Source of the DNA: Streptomyces griseomycini
GTDB lineage: Bacteria > Actinomycetota > Actinomycetes > Streptomycetales > Streptomycetaceae
Assembly: GCF_014203535.1 (NCBI RefSeq)
Contig: NZ_JACHJI010000002.1
Span: 811,042-875,041, forward strand
Reading direction: 5' to 3'
DNA length: 64,000 bases
Shown here one piece after another: positions 48,462 to 56,661 of the stretch. Each line of letters starts with the position of its first letter. Position 1 is the stretch's first letter. Both the position numbers and the translations under genes were made by a program. The notes beneath the pieces were generated by a model. It saw nothing but the letters and a program-made list of their open reading frames with translations, was not told where the DNA came from and made no database searches.

Positions 48462-49472
48462 TCAGCCCGCCCGGTGCACCACCGCGTCGCACAGCTGCAC
48501 CAGCGCCGCCTTCGCGTCGCACTCCGGCAGCGGGGCCAGCGCCGCGCGGGCCTCCTCGGCGTAGCGCACGGTGTCCCGGCGGGCCTGCTCCAGGGCCGGG
48601 TGGGCGCGCAGCAGCCGCAGCGCCTCGGCGTGCCGGGCGTCGTCGGTGAGGTCGGAGTCGAGCAGCTCGCACAGGGCGATGTCCTCGGCCAGCCCCAGCC
48701 GGGCCGCCCGCTCGCGCAGCCGCAGCACGGGCAGCGTGGCGATGCCCTCGCGCAGGTCCGTGCCGGGGGTCTTGCCGGACTCGTGGGAGTCGGAGGCGAT
48801 GTCCAGGACGTCGTCGGCGAGCTGGAAGGCGACGCCGAGCCGCTCGCCGTACTGGGTGAGCACGTCCACGACCGTCTCGTCGGCCCCGGACATCATCGCG
48901 CCGAACCGGCAGGAGACCGCGACCAGCGAGCCGGTCTTGCCGCCGAGCACGTCCAGGTAGTGGTCGACCGGGTCCCGGCCGTCCTGCGGTCCCGCGGTCT
49001 CCAGGATCTGCCCGGTGACCAGCCGCTCGAACGCCTCGGCCTGCACCCGCACCGCCTCCGGGCCGAGGTCGGCCAGGATGTGCGAGGCCCGCGCGAAGAG
49101 GAAGTCGCCGGTGAGGACCGCGACGGAGTTGCCCCAGCGGGCGTTCGCGCTGGCCACGCCGCGCCGCACCTCGGCCTCGTCCATGACGTCGTCGTGGTAC
49201 AGCGTGGCCAGGTGGGTCAGCTCCACGACCACGGCCGACGGCACGACACCGGGCGCGTAGGGGTCGCCGAACTGGGCGGAGAGCATCACGAGCAGCGGGC
49301 GGAACCGCTTTCCGCCGGCCCGCACCAGGTGCTGGGCGGCCCCTGTGATGAAGGGCACCTCGCTCTTGGTGGCCTCGAGCAGCCCCTCCTCGACAGCCGT
49401 CAATCCGGCCTGGACATCGGCCTCCAGAGCCTGGTCCCGCACGCTCAGCCCGAACGGCCCGACGACGGTCAC
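48462..49472 (-). CDS. Long-chain polyprenyl diphosphate synthase
   Basis: A 336-aa trans-prenyltransferase with both Asp-rich motifs, LYHDDVMDEA and QLADDVLDIAS, plus GGKRFRPLLV and GKTGSLVAVSCRFGA. It condenses isopentenyl diphosphate units into the side chain for menaquinone, the Streptomyces respiratory quinone. The small residues before the first Asp motif fit a long-chain product; exact length cannot be read. Transcribed away from the 740-bp gap containing the riboswitch. Confidence 0.9.
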   Translation of the reverse strand: MTVVGPFGLSVRDQALEADVQAGLTAVEEGLLEATKSEVPFITGAAQHLVRAGGKRFRPLLVMLSAQFGDPYAPGVVPSAVVVELTHLATLYHDDVMDEAEVRRGVASANARWGNSVAVLTGDFLFARASHILADLGPEAVRVQAEAFERLVTGQILETAGPQDGRDPVDHYLDVLGGKTGSLVAVSCRFGAMMSGADETVVDVLTQYGERLGVAFQLADDVLDIASDSHESGKTPGTDLREGIATLPVLRLRERAARLGLAEDIALCELLDSDLTDDARHAEALRLLRAHPALEQARRDTVRYAEEARAALAPLPECDAKAALVQLCDAVVHRAG

Positions 49473-50059
49473 GAGGGGTCTCCTGTCTGCTGGTGTCTGG
49501 TGGCGGTTACACGGTTTGTCGATAGGTCGCTGCCCTCACTCGAGTCAGCGTATCCGGTCACGTTTCGATCACCGCCAGCGCCCGGCGCCACAAGCAGGGC
49601 GGCGCGGGATCGGAGGTGTCGGATTTCCGATCGTTCGACGACAGCGGACATCCACCGGATTTCCCGGGCGTGGCGCTCCACACCCCCGGGCCCGAGCCCG
49701 GGCCGTACCTCGAGGCGCCCACCGTCCTCACCGTCCTGCCGCCCGATTTGCCGTAATTGCCAAGCGAATTCCCCTTGGTGCGGAATGCGCTCCGGCCCTG
49801 CGGCCAGTGAGGTCGGTCACGCGCCGCCCACCCCGTCCGCCCCCTCCGGGACGCCGGCGTCCCCCCTTCCCCCGCAGGCGAGTTGACTCTTGGCACCCGT
49901 AAAGGATCAAGTGCCACAAAACGCCCACAGGAAGATCAAACGGCCCGATCCGTGGCGGGCGCGCTTGTTTCCGACATGCGCTTTCGCATACGTTCCCGGC
50001 CTGTCGGGCGGACGCCGAGTCCTGCCACCGCCCGCACCCACCGATGACCAACTCACTCA

Positions 50060-50195
50060 CGCACGGCAGGAGCGGGGGACCCAGGTAAGTCGCCGGGCCG
50101 GCCACACGCCGGAACGGCTCGGGGTGAAGCCGTGCCCTCAGGGGCACGGCCGGGCACTCTCCCGCCCGAACCCGACAGCTCACCTCGCAGGCGTA
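50060..50195 (+). promoter_or_regulatory. ydaO/yuaA-type cyclic di-AMP riboswitch
   Basis: The leader of the SLT gene carries conserved blocks of this riboswitch class: GGAGCGGGGGACCCAGGTAA near 50069-50088, GGGGTGAAGCCG in the middle, and AACCCGACAGCTCACCTCGC near 50169-50188, in the right order. In actinomycetes the class precedes cell-wall hydrolase (rpf, SLT) genes, and c-di-AMP binding usually switches expression off. The rest of 49473-50059 shows no gene; a weak TTGACT at 49883-49888 may mark the promoter. Confidence 0.85.
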
Positions 50196-50211
50196 GGAGA
50201 GGAACCCCGCC

Positions 50212-50703
50212 ATGCCTGCTTCCGGTCAGCTCCGCCGCTTCGGCAGCCGCCGCCTCGCCCGTTCCCTCGCCGTCGCCGGCACCGGTGCCGCCGTGGTCGC
50301 CCTCCCGCTGTTCGGCGCCACCAGCGCCTCCGCGGCCACCGCGCCGTCCGCCCCGGTCGCCGCCGCCTCCACGACGGCGTACCCGGACAACCTCGACGGC
50401 TGGATCCGCGAGTCGCTGGCCGTCATGGCGCAGCACGGCATCCCGGGCTCCTACGAGGGCATCCACCGCAACGTCATGCGCGAGTCCTCCGGCAACCCCG
50501 CCGCCATCAACAACTGGGACTCCAACGCCGCCGCGGGCACCCCGTCGAAGGGCCTGCTGCAGGTCATCGACCCGACCTTCCAGGCCTACCACGTGCCCGG
50601 CACCGCCTTCGACCCGTTCGACCCGGTCGCGAACATCACCGCGGCCTGCAACTACGCCGCCGACCGCTACGGCTCGATCGACAACGTCTTCGGCGCGTAC
50701 TGA
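50212..50703 (+). CDS. Secreted SLT-type transglycosylase
   Basis: A 163-aa protein with a long Sec signal peptide (arginine-rich start, hydrophobic core AVAGTGAAVVALPLFGATSA, cleavage near ASAA). The mature part is a single SLT/lysozyme-like domain with the catalytic glutamate in VMRESSGNP and the GLLQVIDPTFQAYH motif. It cleaves peptidoglycan strands during growth or spore germination. The c-di-AMP riboswitch upstream links it to osmotic/cell-wall signalling. Its last 37 bp overlap the convergent HAD gene. Confidence 0.9.
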   Translation: MPASGQLRRFGSRRLARSLAVAGTGAAVVALPLFGATSASAATAPSAPVAAASTTAYPDNLDGWIRESLAVMAQHGIPGSYEGIHRNVMRESSGNPAAINNWDSNAAAGTPSKGLLQVIDPTFQAYHVPGTAFDPFDPVANITAACNYAADRYGSIDNVFGAY

Positions 50704-51557
50704 GCCGTCCGGGCCGTGCGAGCCGCCCGCTGACGGCCGAGCACGGCCGACCCGCCGAACAGCCGCTCGAGGACGACGGCCACGCCGTCGTCCTCGTTCG
50801 ACGTGGTGACCTCGTCGGCCACCGCCTTCAGCTCGGGGTGGGCGTTGGCCATGGCGACGCCGTGGGCGGCCCAGTCGAACATGGGGATGTCGTTCGGCAT
50901 GTCGCCGAAGGCGAGGGTCCGCTCCGGGCCCAGCCCCAGGTGCTCGGCGGCCAGCGCCAGCCCGGTCGCCTTGGTGACCCCGCACGGCTGGAGCTCCACC
51001 GTCCCCGGCCCCGACATGGTGACCGTGGCCAGCGAACCCACCACCGAGCGCGCCGCCGCCGCCAGCGCGTCGTCCGACAGGTCGGGGTGGCGCAGCAGCA
51101 CCTTGCTGATCGGCCGGTCCCACAGATCGCCGCGCCGCTCGACCCGCACGGCGGGGAGGGTGGGGTGCGGCATCAGGTAGCCGGGCTCGATCAGCGTCAG
51201 CCCGTCGACCCCGTCCTGGTCGACCGCGGCGTACACCTCGCCCACCTCGGCCTCGATCTTGCCGAGCGCGGCCTCCGCCAGCTCCCGGTCCAGCGTGACG
51301 GACCACAGCAGCCGGTCCGCGCCGGCGTCGTACACCTGCGCGCCCTGTCCGCACACCGCGAGCCCCGTGCTGCCGAGGTCGTCCAGGAGCGGCCGCACCC
51401 TGGGGGCCGGGCGTCCCGTCACCACGAGGTGCCGGGCACCGGCCCGCGCCGCCCGTGCGAGCGCGGCGAGGGACCGGTCGGAGAGGGTGTCGTCGCCGCG
51501 CAGCAGCGTCCCGTCCAGGTCGGTGGCGATGAGTGAGAATGCGGTGGGTGCGGCCAT
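50667..51557 (-). CDS. HAD-superfamily hydrolase (Cof type)
   Basis: A 296-aa protein with HAD motif I DLDGTLL (residues 13-19), motif II VVTGRP, the lysine in CGVTKATGLALAAEHL and motif IV FGDMPNDIPMF. The cap between them is the Cof type, so the substrate is probably a sugar or nucleotide phosphate. Its last codons overlap the SLT gene on the opposite strand by 37 bp. Confidence 0.88.
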   Translation of the reverse strand: MAAPTAFSLIATDLDGTLLRGDDTLSDRSLAALARAARAGARHLVVTGRPAPRVRPLLDDLGSTGLAVCGQGAQVYDAGADRLLWSVTLDRELAEAALGKIEAEVGEVYAAVDQDGVDGLTLIEPGYLMPHPTLPAVRVERRGDLWDRPISKVLLRHPDLSDDALAAAARSVVGSLATVTMSGPGTVELQPCGVTKATGLALAAEHLGLGPERTLAFGDMPNDIPMFDWAAHGVAMANAHPELKAVADEVTTSNEDDGVAVVLERLFGGSAVLGRQRAARTARTAQYAPKTLSIEP

Positions 51558-51721
51558 GATCAGAGAATACGGACAACGCGCCGGTCCGATTCACCGTGCC
51601 GGGTACCGACCGGTTGAAGGCCTCTGCACCGTTTGGCAACAACATGCTCCGCTCTCTACCGTCCACGTGGTCTCGGGCGGTACCTTCCAAGTGTCCAGGG
51701 GGGACTTGATCGGGGGGTCAG

Positions 51722-52807
51722 GTGAGCAGTGGACGCATGCGCGTGCTGAGGCCCGACGAGCTCGGCGAGGGGGAGCGGGAGCACTGGCGGGACCTGCGCG
51801 CCGCGACGAACGCACCGCGCAACCCCTTCATGGAACCGGAGTTCACCACCGCCGTGGGCCGGGTGCGGCCCCGGGCCAGGGTCGCGGTGCTGTACGACGG
51901 AGCGCAGCCGGCGGGCTTCCTGCCGTACGAGCGGGGCGCGTGGGGGCAGGGCCGGGCGATCGGGCTCGGGGTGTCGGACTGCCAGGGCGCGGTCCTCGCC
52001 CCCGGCCACACCGTGGAGACGGGCGAACTGCTGCGGGCCTGCTCGGTGTCGAGCTTCGCCTTCGACAACCTGGAGGCCGACCAGGGGCTGTTCGTGCCGT
52101 ACGCGGCCGAGGAGCACGCCACCTACGTCATCGACGTGGAGAAGGGCTACGAGACCTACGAGTCGGTGCTGCGCACCCAGTCTCCGAAGTTCCTGAAGAC
52201 CACCCTCGCCAAGGAGCGCAGGCTCGGCCGCCAGGTCGGACCCGTGCGGTTCGTCTTCGACGAACGCGATCCGGCCGCGCTGCGCACGCTGATGGACTGG
52301 AAGTCGGCGCAGTACCGCAGGACCGGGCGGCGTGACCGGTTCGCGCAGGAGTGGATCACCCGGCTCGTGGGCCGCCTCGCCGAGACCCGGGCCCCGCAGT
52401 GCACGGGCACGCTGTCGGTGCTGTACGCCGACGACCGCCCCGTCGCCGCGCACTTCGGCCTGCGCTCGGCCTCCGTCCTGGCCTGCTGGTTCCCGGCGTA
52501 CGACCCGGAGTTCGCGAAGTACTCGCCCGGCCTCGTGCTGCACCTGCGGATGGCCGAGGCGGCGGCGGCCGAGGGCATCGGGATGCTCGACATGGGGCGC
52601 GGCACGGCCGCGTACAAGGACTCGCTGAAGACCGGCGAACTCGCCGTCTACGAGGGGGCGGTGACGCGCCCGGGCGTGGGCGCCGCGCTGCACTGGCTGA
52701 GCCGCGAGCCCGCGCGCCGCGCGCACGGCTTCGTCCGCGCCCGCCCGCGCCTCGCGTCGCTGGCGTCGCGGACCCTGAGGGGCGCGGCACGGCTGCGCCG
52801 GTCGTGA
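51722..52807 (+). CDS. FemAB/BioF2-like GNAT protein of a polysaccharide locus
   Basis: A 361-aa protein from a GTG after GGGGGG. It shows the double-GNAT Acetyltransf_6 pattern (PRNPFMEPEFTTAVGRVRPR, SPKFLKTTLAKERRLGR, AAHFGLRSASVLACWFPAYD, MLDMGRGTAAYKDSLKTG). Such enzymes acylate sugars in exopolysaccharide pathways. It starts the plus-strand arm of the locus and lies 16 bp before the glycosyltransferase gene. Confidence 0.82.
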   Translation: MSSGRMRVLRPDELGEGEREHWRDLRAATNAPRNPFMEPEFTTAVGRVRPRARVAVLYDGAQPAGFLPYERGAWGQGRAIGLGVSDCQGAVLAPGHTVETGELLRACSVSSFAFDNLEADQGLFVPYAAEEHATYVIDVEKGYETYESVLRTQSPKFLKTTLAKERRLGRQVGPVRFVFDERDPAALRTLMDWKSAQYRRTGRRDRFAQEWITRLVGRLAETRAPQCTGTLSVLYADDRPVAAHFGLRSASVLACWFPAYDPEFAKYSPGLVLHLRMAEAAAAEGIGMLDMGRGTAAYKDSLKTGELAVYEGAVTRPGVGAALHWLSREPARRAHGFVRARPRLASLASRTLRGAARLRRS

Positions 52808-52823
52808 GGAGGGGGGAGGACGC

Positions 52824-54158
52824 ATGTCCCGGAGAGCAGGCGCACGTGCGCGTACGCAGGAGGAGATACGGCGGTTCCTGGCCATCGGCGCGGTACAGGT
52901 CGCCGAGCTGGACCTGACCGGTGACGAGGCCGCGCTGAGACCCGGACCGGGCAGTCCCCCGGTGACCCACGGCGAGGTGTTCCTCCTGGTCAGGCGGGTG
53001 GGCCGGCCGGTGGGCACGCTGCTGGCGCGGGTGCCGGAGGGGGCGGACCCGAAGGCGGTGCTGACGGAGTCGGCCCGGAGCCTGGGCACGGCGGACGACG
53101 CGCACGGGCGGGACCTGCCCGCCGGGGCGCCGCCGTCCAGCAGCGTCGTCGTGGCCACCCGGGAGCGGGCCGGGCAGCTCGCCCGCGCGCTGGACTCGCT
53201 CCTCGCGCAGGACCACCCGGACTTCGAGATCGTCGTCGTCGACAACGCGCCCGTCACGGACGGGACGCGCGAGCTGGTGGAGCGGAAGTACGGGGAGCAC
53301 GTGCGGTACGTGTGCGAGCCGGTCCCCGGGCTGGCGGTCGCCCACAACACGGGGCTCGCCGCGGCCCGGGGCGAGGTCATCGCGTTCACCGACGACGACG
53401 TGGTCGCCGACCCCCGCTGGCTCACCGAGCTGACCGCGCCCTTCTCCGCCGACCCCCGGCTCGGCTGCGCCACCGGCCTCATCCTGCCCGCCCGGCTGCG
53501 CACCCCGGCCCAGGTCCTGCTGGAGAGCCACGGCGGCTTCGCCAAGGGCTTCGCCCCGACGACGTACGACCCGCAGGACCCGCCCCGCGACGAGCCGCTG
53601 TTCCCCTTCACCGCGGGCCGGTTCGGCTCCGGGGCGAACATGGCCTTCCGCACGGACGTGCTGCGCGGCGTCGGCGGCTTCGACCCGGCCACCGGCGCGG
53701 GGACGCCCGCCCGGGGCGGCGACGACCTCTACGGGTTCGTGCGCGTCCTCGCGCAGGGGCACCGGCTGCACTACACCCCGCACGCGCTGGTCTGGCACCA
53801 CCACCGGGAGACCTGGGCCGACCTGGAGACCCAGGCCTACGGCTACGGCGCCGGCCTCACCGCCTACCTCACCGCCGTCCTGGTCAACCGTCCCGCCCTG
53901 CTGCCGGCGTTCCTCGCCCGGCTGCCGCGCGGACTGTCCCACGCCCGCGCCCTGACCGCCGTGCGCGAGACGGACGGGGGCGGCACCCCGGGCGCCCACG
54001 GCACCCGCACCCATCCGTGGCCGCGCCGGCTGTCGCGTCTGCAGCGCAAGGGGATGGCGTACGGGCCGGTCGGCTACCTGCGGGCGCGGCGGGCGCTCCG
54101 GGACGCCGCGGCGCCACCCGCGGCACCACGGGACGCGGCGGGGAGGGGCACGAGATGA
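52824..54158 (+). CDS. Glycosyltransferase family 2
   Basis: A 444-aa protein. Residues about 108-340 are a GT-A fold: SSSVVVATRERAGQLARAL, then the metal-binding FTDDDVVADPRWL and RFGSGANMAFRTDVL, and the acceptor-site GGDDLYGFVRVL. The first about 100 residues are a separate domain also seen in related actinomycete enzymes. No clear transmembrane stretch, so it acts at the inner membrane face. Overlaps the deacetylase gene (ATGA). Confidence 0.88.
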   Translation: MSRRAGARARTQEEIRRFLAIGAVQVAELDLTGDEAALRPGPGSPPVTHGEVFLLVRRVGRPVGTLLARVPEGADPKAVLTESARSLGTADDAHGRDLPAGAPPSSSVVVATRERAGQLARALDSLLAQDHPDFEIVVVDNAPVTDGTRELVERKYGEHVRYVCEPVPGLAVAHNTGLAAARGEVIAFTDDDVVADPRWLTELTAPFSADPRLGCATGLILPARLRTPAQVLLESHGGFAKGFAPTTYDPQDPPRDEPLFPFTAGRFGSGANMAFRTDVLRGVGGFDPATGAGTPARGGDDLYGFVRVLAQGHRLHYTPHALVWHHHRETWADLETQAYGYGAGLTAYLTAVLVNRPALLPAFLARLPRGLSHARALTAVRETDGGGTPGAHGTRTHPWPRRLSRLQRKGMAYGPVGYLRARRALRDAAAPPAAPRDAAGRGTR

Positions 54159-55009
54159 CGGCGTCGGCGCGGAGACCGGTGGCGGGCGGTGCGCCAGGGG
54201 GCGCGGAGCGAGCCGGGGGTCCGGCGATCCCCGTGTTCCTCTACCACGCCGTGATGGACGATCCGCCGGACTGGATCGCCGAGTTCACCGTCACCCCCCG
54301 TCAGTTCGCGGCGCACCTCGACGCCGTCGTGGACAGCGGGCGCACGCCCGTCACCATCAGCGCCCTCGCCGACCACCTCGCCGGGCGCGCGCCCCTGCCG
54401 CCCCGGCCGGTGCTGCTCACGTTCGACGACGGCTTCGCCGACCTGCCCGGCCCCACCGCCGAGGCGCTGGCCGAGCGCGCGCTGCCGGCCACCGCGTACC
54501 TCACCACCGGCGCCATCGCCCCGGGCGGCCGCAGCCTGCTGCCGCCCGCCCCGATGATGTCCCTGGACCGGGTGGCCGAGCTGGAACGTTTCGGCATGGA
54601 GATCGGCAGCCACACCGTCACCCACGCCCAACTGGACACGCTGACCGCCGGGCGGCTGCGCGCCGAACTGCTCGACTCCAAGGCCGTGCTGGAGGACGCC
54701 CTCGGCCACCCCGTCCCCCACCTCGCCTACCCGCACGGCTACAACAGCCCCCGGGTACGGGCCACGGCCGCCCGCGCCGGGTACGAGACGGCGACCGCCG
54801 TCCGGCACGCGCTCAGCTCGGGCCGGGACGAGCGTTACCGCATCGCCCGCCTCATCGTCCGCCGCGGCCACACCCTCGCCGACGTGCGGGCCTGGCTGGC
54901 GGGCGACGGCGCGCGGGTCGCCCCGTACCGCGACGGCCCGAGGACGATCGCCTGGCGCTGGTACCGGCGCGCCCGGGCGGCCGTCAACGGGCCGGAGTTC
55001 GCGGGGTGA
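54155..55009 (+). CDS. Polysaccharide deacetylase family protein
   Basis: A 284-aa protein with NodB-homology motifs: PVFLYHAVMD, TFDDGFAD (catalytic and metal Asp), GMEIGSHTVTHAQLDTL (metal His pair) and HLAYPHGYNSPRV. No signal peptide is evident, so it may act on cytoplasmic lipid-linked sugars or be exported otherwise. Removes acetyl groups from N-acetyl sugars. Ends the plus arm at a strong terminator. Confidence 0.88.
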   Translation: MTASARRPVAGGAPGGAERAGGPAIPVFLYHAVMDDPPDWIAEFTVTPRQFAAHLDAVVDSGRTPVTISALADHLAGRAPLPPRPVLLTFDDGFADLPGPTAEALAERALPATAYLTTGAIAPGGRSLLPPAPMMSLDRVAELERFGMEIGSHTVTHAQLDTLTAGRLRAELLDSKAVLEDALGHPVPHLAYPHGYNSPRVRATAARAGYETATAVRHALSSGRDERYRIARLIVRRGHTLADVRAWLAGDGARVAPYRDGPRTIAWRWYRRARAAVNGPEFAG

Positions 55010-55023
55010 GGGGACCGGAGCCC

Positions 55024-55080
55024 TGGGGTGACCGGGCCGGGCGGTGGCGCCGTGGCGCACCGCCCGGCCCGGTCACCCCA
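55024..55080. terminator. Bidirectional terminator, 23-bp perfect inverted repeat
   Basis: Bases 55024-55046 are exactly complementary to 55058-55080, with an 11-nt loop. The right arm covers the stop codon of the GH26-like gene (55073-55075). It separates the two converging arms of the polysaccharide locus. Confidence 0.85.
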
Positions 55081-56230
55081 GCGGCTGGTTCAGGTACGGG
55101 TCGGACACCACCTCGCGCAGGCTCGCCCACGCCGCCTCGTTCGCCAGGGCGAGGTTGCAGTGCGGACCGGGGTCGCGGTGGTTCCACTGGAGCGCGGCCT
55201 TGACCCCTTCCAGGCTCTTCAGCACCCGCGGCACCTGCGCGTACCACTCGGCCTGCCGCCGCGGGCGCTCCGCGTCGACCGCCGTCCCGAACTCGGAGAG
55301 CATCAGCGGCTTGTCGTCGGAGACGTTCTCGCGTATCCAGTCGTGCGTCGCCCTCTGGGTCTGCGCGAAGGTGAGCCAGTCCGTGTCGTGGCACCGGTAG
55401 TAGTTGTACTGGTTGTAGCCGATCCAGTCGACGTACTCGTCCCCCGGATACATCCGCTCGAACAGGTCGGCGTGGTTCAGGTACCCGGTGATGATCCAGG
55501 TCCACACCACGTTGTCGACGCCCAGCTCCCGGAACCGGTCGTGGATGTGCCGGTACGCCTTCACGTACTCCGCCGGTGTGCCGTTGTCCGGGGTGCGCGT
55601 GTCGGCCTCCAGGTCGAAGGAGAGGAAGACCTTCTTCCCGGTGCGCTCCCCGTAGTCCTTGATGCGCCGCGCCTGGACGTCGATGACGGACGCGTCCAGC
55701 TCACCGGCCGCGATCTCCTTCCACGTCGGCTGCTGGCTCTTCGTGCCGCCCCACCACTTGCTCTCCCAGGACAGCAGCAGCATGCGGTCCTCGCCGACGC
55801 GCTGCTCCTCCGGGGTGAGCAGCTGCCCCTCCCTGCGGGCGCCCTCGGGCACGGACATGTCGTGGTACGTGTAGACGATGTCGAGCTTGCGGCCCACGCG
55901 CTTCTCGTAGGCCGCCACCTTGTCCTCCAGGTCGGACCGCTCGTGCGGGACGAACGCGCCGAACCAGGCGCCGCAGGGCGGCTCGAGCAGGGCGGTGGGC
56001 CGGCACCTCTCTCCCATCGCGGAGGGCTGCGGGCCGGACTCCGACGGTCCGGACGCGTCCCGGAGGGCGAGCCCGGCGACCAGGACGGCGCCGACGACCG
56101 TGGCGGACGTGATCAGCAGCCGACGGCGCTTCGACGTCGGCTGCTGCCCCGGTTCCGGTCCCGGCCTGCGGTGCCGGCCGGGACCGGTGTGCGCGCCGGG
56201 GTCACGGCGAAAGGGACGGGTGAACCTCAC
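55073..56230 (-). CDS. GH26-like glycoside hydrolase, membrane-anchored
   Basis: A 385-aa protein with a basic cytoplasmic start and one membrane segment (about 38-56, LLITSATVVGAVLVAGLAL), so the enzyme is outside. The barrel shows GAWFGAFVPHERSDLEDKVA, VFLSFDLEAD, VVWTWIITGYLN and the probable nucleophile in LMLSEFGTAVD, fitting GH26 mannanase-type hydrolases. In polysaccharide loci such enzymes trim or cut the product. Overlaps the next upstream gene by 4 bp. Confidence 0.82.
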   Translation of the reverse strand: MRFTRPFRRDPGAHTGPGRHRRPGPEPGQQPTSKRRRLLITSATVVGAVLVAGLALRDASGPSESGPQPSAMGERCRPTALLEPPCGAWFGAFVPHERSDLEDKVAAYEKRVGRKLDIVYTYHDMSVPEGARREGQLLTPEEQRVGEDRMLLLSWESKWWGGTKSQQPTWKEIAAGELDASVIDVQARRIKDYGERTGKKVFLSFDLEADTRTPDNGTPAEYVKAYRHIHDRFRELGVDNVVWTWIITGYLNHADLFERMYPGDEYVDWIGYNQYNYYRCHDTDWLTFAQTQRATHDWIRENVSDDKPLMLSEFGTAVDAERPRRQAEWYAQVPRVLKSLEGVKAALQWNHRDPGPHCNLALANEAAWASLREVVSDPYLNQPLG

Positions 56231-56661
56231 GGAGCAGAACCCTCCTGTGTCCTCGGCGTCGGCGGGGAGGCGCCGCGCAGCCGCGGGCAGAACGCGGCGA
56301 GCGTGGTCAGCAGCGTCAGGGCCAGCAGCACCCGCTGCGCGCTGAAGGTGTGGGTGGCGATCAGCGCCGTCGCGACGATCATCACCGCGCCGACGCTGAG
56401 GAGGACGATCAGCATCAGCCGTTCCAGCAGGTCGGACCGGCGGGCGAAGCCGGGGTCGCGCCGCTCGACCGGCCCCCGCGCGGCTCTGACGCGCAGCGCC
56501 GGACCGCAGAGACCGACCAGTGCCGCGCCGGGGCCCGCGGCCAGGAACACGACGACCGCCGCGCCGCGCAACGGCGAACCGCCGGGCAGGGCGAGCGCGG
56601 CGAGCGCCAGCCAGCCGCCGAACGGCGGAAGCATCCGCACCACGAGTTCCTGCGGTGTCAT
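56227..56661 (-). CDS. Small membrane protein of the polysaccharide locus
   Basis: A 144-aa protein with two hydrophobic segments in the first 55 residues, a charged loop (ARGPVERRDPGFARRSDLLER) and two more at about 80-125. I recognise no family. It is coupled to both neighbours by ATGA-type overlaps and may be a transmembrane partner of the exporter or polymerase. Confidence 0.65.
   Translation of the reverse strand: MTPQELVVRMLPPFGGWLALAALALPGGSPLRGAAVVVFLAAGPGAALVGLCGPALRVRAARGPVERRDPGFARRSDLLERLMLIVLLSVGAVMIVATALIATHTFSAQRVLLALTLLTTLAAFCPRLRGASPPTPRTQEGSAP

Noticed and set aside
49473..49900. Small genes in the gap upstream of the riboswitch
   Set aside because: Short open frames exist on both strands but lack ribosome sites and recognisable composition; I call the stretch non-coding.
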